A stretch of DNA of 28,341 nucleotides from IMG/VR virus record IMGVR_UViG_3300042485_004775, positions 1 to 28,341 of that record. One strand, 5' to 3'. Positions 13,084-22,132 of the stretch are shown in pieces. The notes beneath the pieces were generated by a model. The model was not told the origin of the DNA, did not search any database, and saw nothing but the letters and a program-made list of their open reading frames with translations. The position numbers and the translations under genes were made by a program. This DNA is from a virus. Each line of letters opens with the position of its first letter. The first letter of the stretch is position 1.

Positions 13084-15794
13084 TACTGTGATTCCTCTTT
13101 GATCTTACCCTTCGTCAGCCCGCGATACCATTCAGCAGCCGTCGCGGGATCCTGCTCGCCATTGGCGACGTCGACCAGGAACTGGGTAGAGGTAGCGATC
13201 TGCCCCGGCACAAGCCCGGTCCAATAGCCCGCCACCTCCAGCGCGTTGCGCACCGGCCGCTTCGCATCCTCGCCTTCGATCATCTTGTGGACGTCGCGCG
13301 CAGATTCCACCAGCGACTGGAACGAGCGCTGGATCGGCGTGAACTGATAGTCGAACGGCTTGCCCCCGGTCAGGCCCTCGACGAGCGGCGAGGCCACATC
13401 GCGCACGCCAGGGATCGGGCCGAGCGACTGGAACAGCATCTGCTTGAACGCCCAGAAGCCCCAGTCCTCATCATCGTCGGGGCCATTGCCGCCCAGGATC
13501 TGCGCCATGAGCGGCGGCACAACGATCACCCACCAGGCGCGCGCCAGCACCGCCGGCACATCGCCGACCTTGCGGATGCCGGCGATATCGCGGCCCAGCG
13601 TCCGCTGGCGCTGATAGAAGGCACTCATATAGCTGTAGAACATGGTCATGAGCTTGAGCGCCTGACCCCATTGCCCGGTACCCCGCGCGATCGCCGCGAG
13701 ATCCTTGGGCGATCCTGACCCCTGCGACATGCGCACCGCCTTGTCAGCGGCATAGACCGACGCCTCTTCATCCATCCCGGCGGCCTGCGCCTTGTTATAG
13801 GCGCCGATCCAGGTCGGGACCACGACCATGCGGTCCATATAGCCGATGCCGTGGAAGGCGAACCGCTTGGCCGCGTCCAGCTTCTGCCCGCGCCCCTGCA
13901 TCTGCTGGAGCGTCAGGCGGATGTCGCGATCGAGCGTGTCCATCCGCGATCGCACCTCGCCCGATTTGGCCATGACGGTGTTGAAAGTGTCGATCGGGTG
14001 CGCGGTCGCCTGCGCGATGGCGGCCGTCACCCACTTCGAACCGACATATTCGAAGCTGTTGGAATAACCGGCGAGCTGCGTCACCATCGTGGTGAAGCGG
14101 AAGCCCATGCCCACGACGGTGGCATTCGAGCGCAGCTTCTGCATGAAGGCGCCCACGCCCTCATTGCCCGCGCGCTCCATCGCCCAGCTGTTCGCGACAT
14201 ATTTGAGCCAGGGGCGGAACTGCTTGCGGATCTCGGGCCCGAGCGTGTCGTCGATCGCGCGCATGACGCGCTCGGCGCGCAGGAACTTGTCAGCCTGGAT
14301 GATCGCTTCGCGGTGGGTGATATCGTGGATCACCTCGCCCAGGTGGCGATTGATGACGCCCAGCTGCAGCAGGATCGGTCGCTTGACCTTCTCGCTGCGA
14401 TCCTTGGTCGACGAGGCGCGGGTGCTGGCGCGCGTGTACCCCGCTTCGAGCAGGTCAGACCCCTTGCCGGCATGCTCTTCAGCTGCATAGCTTTTCGCGC
14501 TGTCATAGATGGCGGGATAATAGCCGCCGCGGAACGTGCCGTGCGGCGTCACCACCTCCAGCGCCTCGACCTTGTCCGGCTCCACGCCGTTGACGCGCCG
14601 CTCCATCGCCGCGGTTTCGGGCCAGAGCGTTTCGACGATGTCCCAGATATTCTGGACGAACTGCCAGTCCTGCTCGGTCAGTTCGCGGTTGAGCACCTCG
14701 CGCACCGATGTCTCGCGCCAGCCGTAGCCGTCGACCAGGCGCTGGATATTGCCCTCGTTGCCCATGTTGAGCGCCATGGCGATCAGCTGCTCGCGCTTCA
14801 TCTGGTAAGGCTGGCCGGTGTCACGGTTGAACAGTGCCGGATCGGAGAAGCGCTCCGACCAGCGTCGCAGCTGCTTCCGATCAAGCTTGGCGAACTCGTC
14901 GCGGACACGAGCATGATAGTCCGCGACCATGGCATTCTCGCGGTCCTGCGCGTCGGCTAGCGGCCGGAACACGATCCGGTTGAACACGCCGTTGCTGTTG
15001 CCGGCGTCGAGCCAGTCGAACACCTGCTCCATCTTCAGCAGGGAGGCGTCGAACGCCGCGATCTTGCCCTTGATGTTGTCCCACTGGCTGGGCTCCATCA
15101 GGTCGGACGGCGGGCGCTGCTTCATCGCGGACAGGCCGGTCACCGCCTCCGACACGACCATCTCGAAATCGGCATGCTCCCGGCCATCGATCAGCGTCTG
15201 CTTGAGCTTGCCCAGGTGAATGATCTGCTTCACCGCCTCATCGAGACCGATCAGCTTTTCGACCGTCAGGCGCGACCAGTGCGTCTTGCCGAGCGATTCC
15301 GCGAAGGACGGCGGCACCACGACATCATAGCCCTCCGCCTGGCGCTGCGCGGCCCAGGCCTCGAAACTTTCCTGCCGGTTCAGCGAGCGCTGGGTGCGCT
15401 CCTTCATCTCGACCTGTTCGAGCAGCAGCTGCGCCCGCTCCAGATAATCCTGATCGACCGACTTGACGGTGCGGCGCTTGGCCCATTTCTCCAGCCGGCC
15501 GACCGCCTCATCGACCATGTCGGCGCCGCGCCGGGCGGCTGCGACCAGCGCATTGTTGAGCATCTGGCTCTGCTTCTGGCGGAATGCTTCGTCATGGTCG
15601 CCGGCGATCACCGCTTCCATCGCCGACTTGCCGGCCTTCGCCGCGGCGCGCTCATAGCGGATGATGGCCGAACGGCTGGCAACTTCGCGGACCTTGCCCT
15701 CCATCACCTGCCGCTCGGCCCAGCTTTTCGCCACGCTATAGGGGGTGACGCGCTGCCCGGTCATCCGGCCCAGCACGCGCAGCTCAGCACCCAT
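13083..15794 (-). CDS. Giant ejection (gp16-like) protein, C-terminal part, 903 aa
   Basis: This is a large helical protein with long charged helices in the first 400 residues. A C-terminal region (MTMFYSYMSAFYQRQRTLGR, then AWWVIVVPPLMAQILGGNGP) contains a hydrophobic membrane-type segment, typical of the large internal virion proteins of podoviruses. Such proteins leave the capsid at infection and form the DNA-ejection channel across the cell envelope. Gene order (after the gp14- and gp15-like genes, before the fibre) supports the T7 gp16 analogy. The frame overlaps the preceding 1124-aa gene by 34 bases in a different frame, and homologous-looking sequence continues smoothly across that point. 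The two are therefore probably halves of one gene separated by a -1 shift. The ATG at 15794 is internal to that ancestral gene. Confidence 0.75.
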   Translation of the reverse strand: MGAELRVLGRMTGQRVTPYSVAKSWAERQVMEGKVREVASRSAIIRYERAAAKAGKSAMEAVIAGDHDEAFRQKQSQMLNNALVAAARRGADMVDEAVGRLEKWAKRRTVKSVDQDYLERAQLLLEQVEMKERTQRSLNRQESFEAWAAQRQAEGYDVVVPPSFAESLGKTHWSRLTVEKLIGLDEAVKQIIHLGKLKQTLIDGREHADFEMVVSEAVTGLSAMKQRPPSDLMEPSQWDNIKGKIAAFDASLLKMEQVFDWLDAGNSNGVFNRIVFRPLADAQDRENAMVADYHARVRDEFAKLDRKQLRRWSERFSDPALFNRDTGQPYQMKREQLIAMALNMGNEGNIQRLVDGYGWRETSVREVLNRELTEQDWQFVQNIWDIVETLWPETAAMERRVNGVEPDKVEALEVVTPHGTFRGGYYPAIYDSAKSYAAEEHAGKGSDLLEAGYTRASTRASSTKDRSEKVKRPILLQLGVINRHLGEVIHDITHREAIIQADKFLRAERVMRAIDDTLGPEIRKQFRPWLKYVANSWAMERAGNEGVGAFMQKLRSNATVVGMGFRFTTMVTQLAGYSNSFEYVGSKWVTAAIAQATAHPIDTFNTVMAKSGEVRSRMDTLDRDIRLTLQQMQGRGQKLDAAKRFAFHGIGYMDRMVVVPTWIGAYNKAQAAGMDEEASVYAADKAVRMSQGSGSPKDLAAIARGTGQWGQALKLMTMFYSYMSAFYQRQRTLGRDIAGIRKVGDVPAVLARAWWVIVVPPLMAQILGGNGPDDDEDWGFWAFKQMLFQSLGPIPGVRDVASPLVEGLTGGKPFDYQFTPIQRSFQSLVESARDVHKMIEGEDAKRPVRNALEVAGYWTGLVPGQIATSTQFLVDVANGEQDPATAAEWYRGLTKGKIKEESQ

Positions 15795-18700
15795 GACCTC
15801 GCCATGCGGTCGGACTGGACGGCGGCCAGCGCCTCTTCCTGGATGCTGCCGTCGGTGAACGGATCGCCATAGCGCTCCAGCATGATCTGGCTGACTTCCT
15901 GATCGATCATCGCCTTGCGAACCGACCGCTTGTCGCCATTCTCCCGCATCTCGCGCCGGCGGACCTCGATGCCCATAAGGGTGCGGACCATGTCGTCAGC
16001 CGACGGGAAGCCCGCCATCTCCGCGACGTCGTCGGGGCTGGCGCCGTTCTCGCGGTGGACCGGCGGCACCTGGCGCGGCAGCATGCCGGTGGCGTCCTCG
16101 CCATAATTGTCGCGGACCCACTCGCTGTCCATGGGGCTGACCTTGAGCAGCTGGAGCGCGCGGAACTCGGGCAGGGCGTCGATGCGGGCGGTGACGGTGT
16201 CGCGCACATCCTCCTCGCGCTCGCGCCATTCCTTGGTGACGCGGCGCTTCACCGCGTTCATCGTTTTGGCCAACATGCGGTCCTGCGCCTCTTCGCGCGC
16301 GGTTGCGGTCAGGCCCTGATAGGCGGCATATTCGGCCGCGGTCATCGATGCCGGCTTGTCGGGGAAGAGCGCCTCCAGATTCTGCGCGGCGATTGCGTCG
16401 GCCAGCTCTTCGTCCGATGCGACCAGCCGGTCCATCACCCCGCGGACATCGTCGCTGATCTCGGAGCGCAGGCGCGACACGCTGTTGTAGAGCGAGATCA
16501 TCCAGGCCTTGAAGGTCTGGAACATGCGCTGCATGCCGGGGGAGGGGGCCTTACCCTCCATCAAATACCGCTCGACGCCGCGCGCCCAAAGCTCATGGGC
16601 GTCGACCGGGATCTTGCCATCCTCGATCGGGTAGCCGGCGGCCGCGAACCAGTCCTGGACGATCTGCCAGTCATCGCGCACCTGCTGCGGCGCTTCCGGA
16701 TCGGCAGCATCCTCGCGCAGTTCCTCCAGCCATAGATGCCCGGCTTCATGAAGGAAGGTGGACTGGTCCTGCGTCTGGAACAGTTCGATGATGGCGCCGG
16801 CGCTTTGGCCGCCGGGGAACAGGATGCGACCGCGCGGGCTATCCTCACCCTGCATGAGGGCATCGCCCCCCGACTGTTCGGCGGCATAGGCTTCCACCGC
16901 GGCGCGGATATCGCGGCGGCTGGCCGCGTCCGGATCGATCCCGCGAGTTTCCAGCAGCGCGCGCAGCTCGTTGGCAGCGTCGCGCACCGAGCGCTCGCGC
17001 GCGACTAGGTGACGATCGCGGCCGGCAACCCCTTCGGCAACCGCGTCAAGCAGGTCGTTGGCGCTGGGGCGCTCCGCCATCTCCGGGAAATAGCCCGCTT
17101 CCCACGCGCGGGCCGCCCAGGCGTCGGCGCTATATTCATTCTCGCCGAGGCCGCCTTCGTCAATCAGCTCGCCCTGATCCTTCACCAGCTTGCGCCGGCC
17201 GGGCTTGCCCCTGTGCCAGGCGTCTGCGCCCATGGCGCGCAGGTCGCCGCCGGTGTCGACGATCCCGCCGCCGCGCGCGATGAAGTCCATCAGCGACGGG
17301 CCCAGATTCTGCGACGCGTCCTTCTGCCGCTTCATGACATCGATGGCGACGTCGAGCTGGTCCGCCTTCTGGATCGCGGCGATGTTCTCGGGCAGCACCT
17401 GGCGCACCTGCAGCGCGTCATATTCCTGGCCGGTCAGCTCGCGCCCCATGCGGCTGGCCCGCGTCACGGCGCGCTGGGTCAGAAACTCGGCGTTCTGCTG
17501 CGCCATCGATGGCGACATGCCGGCGGTGGACAGCTTCTCCACGATCGTCTGAAGCAGCTTTTCGCGCGGGGCGCCCAGCGCGCGGGCGGCGCGTTCCTCG
17601 TCGGCCATGCGATCGGTCAGGTCCGCCATGACGTCGGCCATGGCCTCGTCGAAGGTCTGCGCCTCGCGGCGGGACATGCCGCCAGCCGACAGGCGCATAT
17701 CCTCCTTCAGCGCATCCCATGCCGGCGTGCCCGCCAGTTCAGACACGGCCGTCTCGACGGGCAGCACCCAGTCGCCGCCGGTGACGACTGCGTCATCAAT
17801 CTCCGACCGCCAGCGGTCGAAGTCGCCGTCATAGGCGTCGCTCTGCATATAGGCCTGCACGGCCTCGGCGGGGATGTAGACATTGTCCGCGTCGGCATCG
17901 TCGGCCATCTCGCGCACCAGGTCCGCGAAGGCGGCAGTATCGCGTCCCTTGAGCTTTGACACGGTGACAGCTTCCCCCAGCTGATCAATCGCTGCACCTT
18001 CGCTCTGCGCCCGGCGTGAGGCGATGACACGATCGGCCATCTTGCCAGCCGCGCGCGCAGTGCGCTCGGTCGCCAACGTGATGCCGGCGGTCGCGCCAAC
18101 ACCGCCGACGGTAGCGACCAGCGTTGCGGCGGCCGCCTCCGGCCGCTCGGCCAGATATTCGCTAAACGGCTTGTCCGGATTGAGCGCCGCCCATTCATTG
18201 AGATCCTGAAGGATGGTCGCGATCTGTTCGCCGGGGATCTCGGACTTGATCTGATTCCAGAAGGTGCGAAGCAGCGGTGCTTTACCGGCGACGTCGTTGA
18301 CCAGATGTCCGATCGGCAGGCGCTCGGTGGCGACCTCGATGAGGCCCTGCGACAGCGCATAGACACCAGCGCCAAGGGTGGACAGCCCTTGATCGCGCGC
18401 CTTCACATATTCGCCGCCGCCCGTGCTAAGCCCGGCCACACTCGCGCCGGCCGTCGGGCCAGCGACCAAGCCGACGCCAACCGAGGCAAGTGATGTCGGG
18501 ACGCTCTCGATGCCCTGCAGCAGGTTGCGCGCGGTCCAGTTCTCAACCTGCGGTCGTGCGCTCGCCGACATCTGCTGCCCTTCGCGGGCGCGGCCGAGCG
18601 CGAAATCCGACACGATCTGGGGAAGCGTGCGCACGCCGGCGCGGCGCTCCGCATCCGAGCCAGGCGTGAGCAGGCCGATCGCGTCCGCCGCTCCGCCGAT

Positions 18701-19135
18701 CGCGCCCCAGATTCCACTGGTTGCCTGAAAGACGCCAGCCTCAAGCGAGCTTCCGATATTCTTCAGGCCGTAGAACGCTTTGCCGATCAGGTTGAGATTG
18801 TCATAATCATCCGCGGCGACGGTCGCATTGCCGGGCTTTGCCGACCAGCGCCCAACCGCTGGATATTGTTGCATGACTCCCTTCGCCTTTGCGGCGCGGG
18901 CTTCAGCTTCAAACGCCGGGAGATTGCCGGCGACGGTCGATGGCGGGAGGCCGCGGGCTTCGGCGATCGTGCGCGCGCGGGCCGCCTGATCCGGCTGGGC
19001 CACCTTGATCCTATAGGCCAGCTCGTCGTCGCGCTGCTGCTGGAGTTCAGCCTCAAAGGGGTCGGTCTCGGATTGTGCCGGCACCGTCGACCGGCTGCGC
19101 ATGGCGTCCAGATACTTATAGGGATCGGTCGCCAT
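15761..19135 (-). CDS. Giant ejection (gp16-like) protein, N-terminal part with HEAGH motif, 1124 aa
   Basis: Long, mostly helical, Ala/Arg/Asp-rich protein. The N-terminal third has hydrophobic glycine-rich stretches (GIWGAIGGAADAIGLL, GVGLVAGPTAGASVAGL) that may insert into membranes. Residues 793-803 read STFLHEAGHLWLEEL in context, with His796, Glu797 and His800 forming an HExxH zinc-peptidase motif, as seen in large polyvalent phage and prophage proteins. The ATG (19135) shares a base with the TAA of the M23 gene. The end looks abnormal: after AVQSDR the frame runs MARSWVLSCACWAG and stops, while the -1 frame gives HGEVMGAELRVLGR and stays open for 900 codons. The truncation is probably due to an indel or to frameshifting. 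Ejection function is inferred from position and size. Confidence 0.75.
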   Translation of the reverse strand: MATDPYKYLDAMRSRSTVPAQSETDPFEAELQQQRDDELAYRIKVAQPDQAARARTIAEARGLPPSTVAGNLPAFEAEARAAKAKGVMQQYPAVGRWSAKPGNATVAADDYDNLNLIGKAFYGLKNIGSSLEAGVFQATSGIWGAIGGAADAIGLLTPGSDAERRAGVRTLPQIVSDFALGRAREGQQMSASARPQVENWTARNLLQGIESVPTSLASVGVGLVAGPTAGASVAGLSTGGGEYVKARDQGLSTLGAGVYALSQGLIEVATERLPIGHLVNDVAGKAPLLRTFWNQIKSEIPGEQIATILQDLNEWAALNPDKPFSEYLAERPEAAAATLVATVGGVGATAGITLATERTARAAGKMADRVIASRRAQSEGAAIDQLGEAVTVSKLKGRDTAAFADLVREMADDADADNVYIPAEAVQAYMQSDAYDGDFDRWRSEIDDAVVTGGDWVLPVETAVSELAGTPAWDALKEDMRLSAGGMSRREAQTFDEAMADVMADLTDRMADEERAARALGAPREKLLQTIVEKLSTAGMSPSMAQQNAEFLTQRAVTRASRMGRELTGQEYDALQVRQVLPENIAAIQKADQLDVAIDVMKRQKDASQNLGPSLMDFIARGGGIVDTGGDLRAMGADAWHRGKPGRRKLVKDQGELIDEGGLGENEYSADAWAARAWEAGYFPEMAERPSANDLLDAVAEGVAGRDRHLVARERSVRDAANELRALLETRGIDPDAASRRDIRAAVEAYAAEQSGGDALMQGEDSPRGRILFPGGQSAGAIIELFQTQDQSTFLHEAGHLWLEELREDAADPEAPQQVRDDWQIVQDWFAAAGYPIEDGKIPVDAHELWARGVERYLMEGKAPSPGMQRMFQTFKAWMISLYNSVSRLRSEISDDVRGVMDRLVASDEELADAIAAQNLEALFPDKPASMTAAEYAAYQGLTATAREEAQDRMLAKTMNAVKRRVTKEWREREEDVRDTVTARIDALPEFRALQLLKVSPMDSEWVRDNYGEDATGMLPRQVPPVHRENGASPDDVAEMAGFPSADDMVRTLMGIEVRRREMRENGDKRSVRKAMIDQEVSQIMLERYGDPFTDGSIQEEALAAVQSDRMARSWVLSCACWAG

Positions 19136-21228
19136 TACCAGAAACGCCCCTTGCCATTTTGATAGGCGGTCGCGATCTGCTCGTCCGTCGGATCGCCGCC
19201 ATAGGTTTTTTTCCAGCCGGACACGATGCGCTGGCGGACATTGTCGGGCACGTCGCTCGCCTCCAGCTCAAAGCGCCGCTTGGTGCGCTGCGCCTGGCCA
19301 GTGGGAATGCCGGCGAAGGTGCGGTTGACGGTGAAGGTCACGTCGCGCGTGGCAGACTGATAGGCCCGATAAAGCTCGTCGTCGGTCGGATTGCGCTTGC
19401 CGCCCGTGAGGGCATTGATCTCGCTCTCCATGATCTTCTGTACGGCGACGCGCTTTTTGCGATCATCTTCCTTGCCGCCGGTCAGGCCATCCTCGACGCC
19501 AAATGTCGAGATGGTCGACGCGACCTTGCTGCGGATCGATTTGTCAGGATCGCCCTTGATGATCTTGGCCTGCTCGACCAGCAGCCCCTGCATCTCCGCG
19601 CGGGTGACCTGCCCGGCAAATTTGCCCAACGGGGTCGCCGCGAACTTTTCCGGCTCCAGGATGCGCAGCAGCTCCAGCGATGTCGCTGCCGAACCGTTGG
19701 CTTCGACGCTTTTGGGCTTGGCGTTCGATTTCGCGACGCCGATATAGGAGCGGGCCGCGTCGGGGGAGAGGGCGTTGCGGATCGCGGCAGGCATCTGCGA
19801 AATGTCGGTGAAGCCATCGCCCCGATTCAACACCCACTCGCTGGCGCGGCGGTCAGCATCGGCCTCTTCGCGGGCTTTCAGGCTATCACTGAGCGATACG
19901 CGTCGGCGGATCTCATCCTTGGCGCGCTCACGGCGCTCGAATGTCCAGTCGTCGCGAGCATCCACCTTGGCCAGCAGGCCGTCGAGATCATAGCGCGTGG
20001 CGGACTGCTGCGCCGATCCGATAACCTTCGTCGGGTCCACCGTCTTGCCGTTCTGCCGCACGACCATATGCAGGTGCGGGCCGGTCGACCGGCCGGTCGA
20101 TCCCACGCCGCCGAGCTTGGTGTCGGGCGTCACCATGTCGCCAGGCTTCAACGAACTGGCGGCCTGCATGTGCGAATAGCTCGACGTCGTGCCGTCGCCG
20201 TGATCGATGATGACGAAATTGCCGCTGGCCGAGTCATGCCCGGACTTGATCACCTTGCCGGCAGCGGTGGCGAAGATCGGCGTGCCAGCCGGCGCAGGGA
20301 AGTCGACGCCATTATGAGTGTGCCCGCCGCCGCGCGCCTCGCCATATTGGCCGGAGATACCGCGCCCCATGCCGCGCAGCGGATCGGCATAATTGACCGC
20401 GCGGTCGCCGCCATCGACCGAGGCGATGCCCATGAACGCATTGGCGTCAGAAGCCGCCTCGCGCGCCTGGAGCGGCGCTTTCAGGTCGGCCCAGCGCGAG
20501 GTACTGTCCTTCGACAGCATGTCGGCCTCATGGGCTTCGAGATAGGCCTTGGCCATCTCCACGTCCTCGCCAGCCATGTACCGGTCGAAGATCGCGGCAT
20601 GTGCGCCGGATACGGCGGAGCGCTCCTCCGCCTTGATCACTTCGGGATCAGCAAGGCCGGCGAGCTCCGCGTTCGTGCGCGACTGCGCCCTGATCTGGGC
20701 AAAGAACCCGTCCCGCTCGGCCGGATCGTCGGCGGCGATCGCGCTTTCGATGAAGTTGCCCAGCTTCGCCTTGCCGGTTTCCTGCTGATAGACGCGGCTC
20801 TGCTGTAGCGCATAGCTCGACATCTCATTGTCGGCCGACATGCGCAGGCGTGCGAGCTGCGGCTCCAGGTAGCGGCGCGTGCGGCGGTCAGCCTGCGCCA
20901 ACGTCGAAGCGAAAGCGTCCTCGATCGCTTTGCCGGCGGCTGGGCGATGCTCCAGCGCGCTCTTGCCCATGCGCGTCTTGAGGTCCGACACGGCGCCGTT
21001 CGCGGCAGAGCTGGCGCTCAGATACAGATTGTCGGCATTGGTGCGCGCCAGATCATCTTCGATCCGGGCCTGCACCTGCGCGGCATCGCCGATTGCGCCG
21101 CCCAGATGTTCCAGCCCTCGGGCTATGCCACCGGCTATGCCACCGCCATTATCGACGGGGCGGAAACGGGCACTGGTGGTCTGGACCGGCCCCACAGTGG
21201 GACTGCCATACTGAGGGATACGCGGCAT
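19135..21228 (-). CDS. Internal virion protein (gp15-like) with M23 peptidase domain, 697 aa
   Basis: Residues about 285-400 form a LytM/M23 endopeptidase domain. HNGVDF supplies His305 and Asp309, SYSHM follows, and GPHLHM supplies His385 and His387; these are the full zinc-ligand and catalytic set. It should cut peptide cross-links in peptidoglycan so that the ejection apparatus can cross the wall. The flanking regions are long helices with Arg/Glu repeats, as in T7 gp15-type internal core proteins. ATG 21228 follows GGGGCAAGAG, and a GTCGATTCAA motif lies 50 bases upstream. The gene is coupled by TAATG to the giant ejection gene. The peptidase sits here, whereas T7 carries its wall-cutting activity (a transglycosylase) on gp16. 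Confidence 0.88.
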   Translation of the reverse strand: MPRIPQYGSPTVGPVQTTSARFRPVDNGGGIAGGIARGLEHLGGAIGDAAQVQARIEDDLARTNADNLYLSASSAANGAVSDLKTRMGKSALEHRPAAGKAIEDAFASTLAQADRRTRRYLEPQLARLRMSADNEMSSYALQQSRVYQQETGKAKLGNFIESAIAADDPAERDGFFAQIRAQSRTNAELAGLADPEVIKAEERSAVSGAHAAIFDRYMAGEDVEMAKAYLEAHEADMLSKDSTSRWADLKAPLQAREAASDANAFMGIASVDGGDRAVNYADPLRGMGRGISGQYGEARGGGHTHNGVDFPAPAGTPIFATAAGKVIKSGHDSASGNFVIIDHGDGTTSSYSHMQAASSLKPGDMVTPDTKLGGVGSTGRSTGPHLHMVVRQNGKTVDPTKVIGSAQQSATRYDLDGLLAKVDARDDWTFERRERAKDEIRRRVSLSDSLKAREEADADRRASEWVLNRGDGFTDISQMPAAIRNALSPDAARSYIGVAKSNAKPKSVEANGSAATSLELLRILEPEKFAATPLGKFAGQVTRAEMQGLLVEQAKIIKGDPDKSIRSKVASTISTFGVEDGLTGGKEDDRKKRVAVQKIMESEINALTGGKRNPTDDELYRAYQSATRDVTFTVNRTFAGIPTGQAQRTKRRFELEASDVPDNVRQRIVSGWKKTYGGDPTDEQIATAYQNGKGRFW

Positions 21229-21266
21229 CTCTTGCCCCTGAAGCGGATGCTGGATACCTATGGGGC

Positions 21267-21626
21267 ATGGGACAGGGATTGAATCGACTGGCGATCATCG
21301 CCGTGCTTTTGCCACTCGCAGCGTGTGGACAAAGTCCTGCGAAGAATGGACAAGAAGCTGTCCAGCCGAAGATGACGGCATCAGACAGTCGCCGACTGGA
21401 TGATCTCTTGCGCAAATATGCTTCGATCAGATCCCAGTTTCGCGTCGCCGGCCTGCCGGAGAATTACTCCAATTTGCAGAGCGAGCGCCTGATTATAGAG
21501 CAGGAGATCGAGCGAATAGAGCCACTCAATCTCGACTTGGCCAAGCAACGAGAAGACGCCCTTGATGCCCAATTCCGCGCATCCGAGAATTCGCGGCAGG
21601 CCGATAAAATTCTCAAGGATAGTTGA
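21267..21626 (+). CDS. Small lipoprotein, plus-strand cargo gene, 119 aa
   Basis: The N-terminus MGQGLNRLAIIAVLLPLAAC is a lipoprotein signal peptide with lipobox LAAC and Cys20; the Gly after it favours outer-membrane sorting. The mature part is a charged helix pair (SDSRRLDDLLRKYASI and SERLIIEQEIERIEP) with coiled-coil character. It runs opposite to the virion genes and fits the gap almost exactly: it ends two bases before the 3' end of the gp14-like gene and starts 38 bases from the divergent gp15-like start. The ribosome site (TGGGGC) is poor. Phage lipoproteins of this size often block receptors or superinfection; here that is inference. The frame is open further upstream, but that part lies inside the gp15-like gene. 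Confidence 0.7.
   Translation: MGQGLNRLAIIAVLLPLAACGQSPAKNGQEAVQPKMTASDSRRLDDLLRKYASIRSQFRVAGLPENYSNLQSERLIIEQEIERIEPLNLDLAKQREDALDAQFRASENSRQADKILKDS
21279..21288 (-). promoter_or_regulatory. GTCGATTCAA motif, copy 2, before the gp15-like gene
   Basis: The minus strand reads CAGTCGATTCAATCC, ending 50 bases before the gp15-like ATG. The site falls within the first codons of the plus-strand lipoprotein gene, so it must satisfy both roles if both are real. Confidence 0.45.
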
Positions 21627-21628
21627 CC

Positions 21629-22132
21629 TTAGCTGAACCCCTGGCTTTTCATCTTGCTGTACTGCTGCGCCCCACCGAGCGCCGTTCCAGCAGCCGAGAA
21701 CAGGCTTCCAACGAAAGCACTATTCCCTCGCTGCTTCGCCGCCGAACCTTCTGCGCGATAGTTTGCGCCCTCGATATCGAACCCGCGCACATTCTCCGCA
21801 CCCTGCCGGTAGATCCGACCCGCGTCTTCACGCGCCAGCATCTGGGTGTCGGCCGTCAGATCAGCCGCATTGCCGAAGTTCACATCCAGTCCGCCGGCCG
21901 CCATGGCGACCCGCTGCTGACCCTGAAGCTGAGCAACCTTGCGATAATGCTGAAGAGCGGCTTCGCGCGTGTTTTGTTGCTCCTGCTGGCCCGATTCCGC
22001 CGCAAGCTTCGCGTTTTGCGCTGCAACCTGCGCCTGATAATTTCCCTGCGCGCGCGCCTGAAGCCCGCCGTAGACGGTACCAACGGCGGTGACAGCTGCG
22101 GCCGCGACCGCCAATGCAGCAGGCCCACACAT
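21629..22132 (-). CDS. Internal virion protein, gp14-like, 167 aa
   Basis: The protein starts MCGPAALAVAAAAVTAVGTV with a hydrophobic Ala/Val helix. A long Gln/Ala-rich helix (QARAQGNYQAQVAAQNAKLA) follows, then a glycine-rich end (FVGSLFSAAGTALGGAQQYS). This is the recognised pattern of podovirus internal core proteins equivalent to T7 gp14, which forms the outer-membrane part of the ejection channel. Its length is close to that of T7 gp14 (196 aa). ATG 22132 overlaps the stop of the gp13-like gene. The frame is open further upstream, but that only shadows its neighbour. It converges with the plus-strand lipoprotein, with two bases between their 3' ends. Confidence 0.82.
   Translation of the reverse strand: MCGPAALAVAAAAVTAVGTVYGGLQARAQGNYQAQVAAQNAKLAAESGQQEQQNTREAALQHYRKVAQLQGQQRVAMAAGGLDVNFGNAADLTADTQMLAREDAGRIYRQGAENVRGFDIEGANYRAEGSAAKQRGNSAFVGSLFSAAGTALGGAQQYSKMKSQGFS

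Noticed and set aside
13851-14960. Long plus-strand frame (369 codons) opposite the ejection gene
   Set aside because: It is a high-GC antisense shadow of a clear virion gene, with Arg/His/Ala-rich composition and no ribosome site or domain.
19820-19832. CGATTCAA on the plus strand, similar to the GTCGATTCAA motif
   Set aside because: It lacks the leading GT, is on the opposite strand and lies deep within coding sequence, away from any start.
19075-20808. Long plus-strand frame (577 codons) opposite the M23 internal virion gene
   Set aside because: It mirrors the coding strand of a firmly assigned gene; the composition is typical of antisense open frames in GC-rich DNA.
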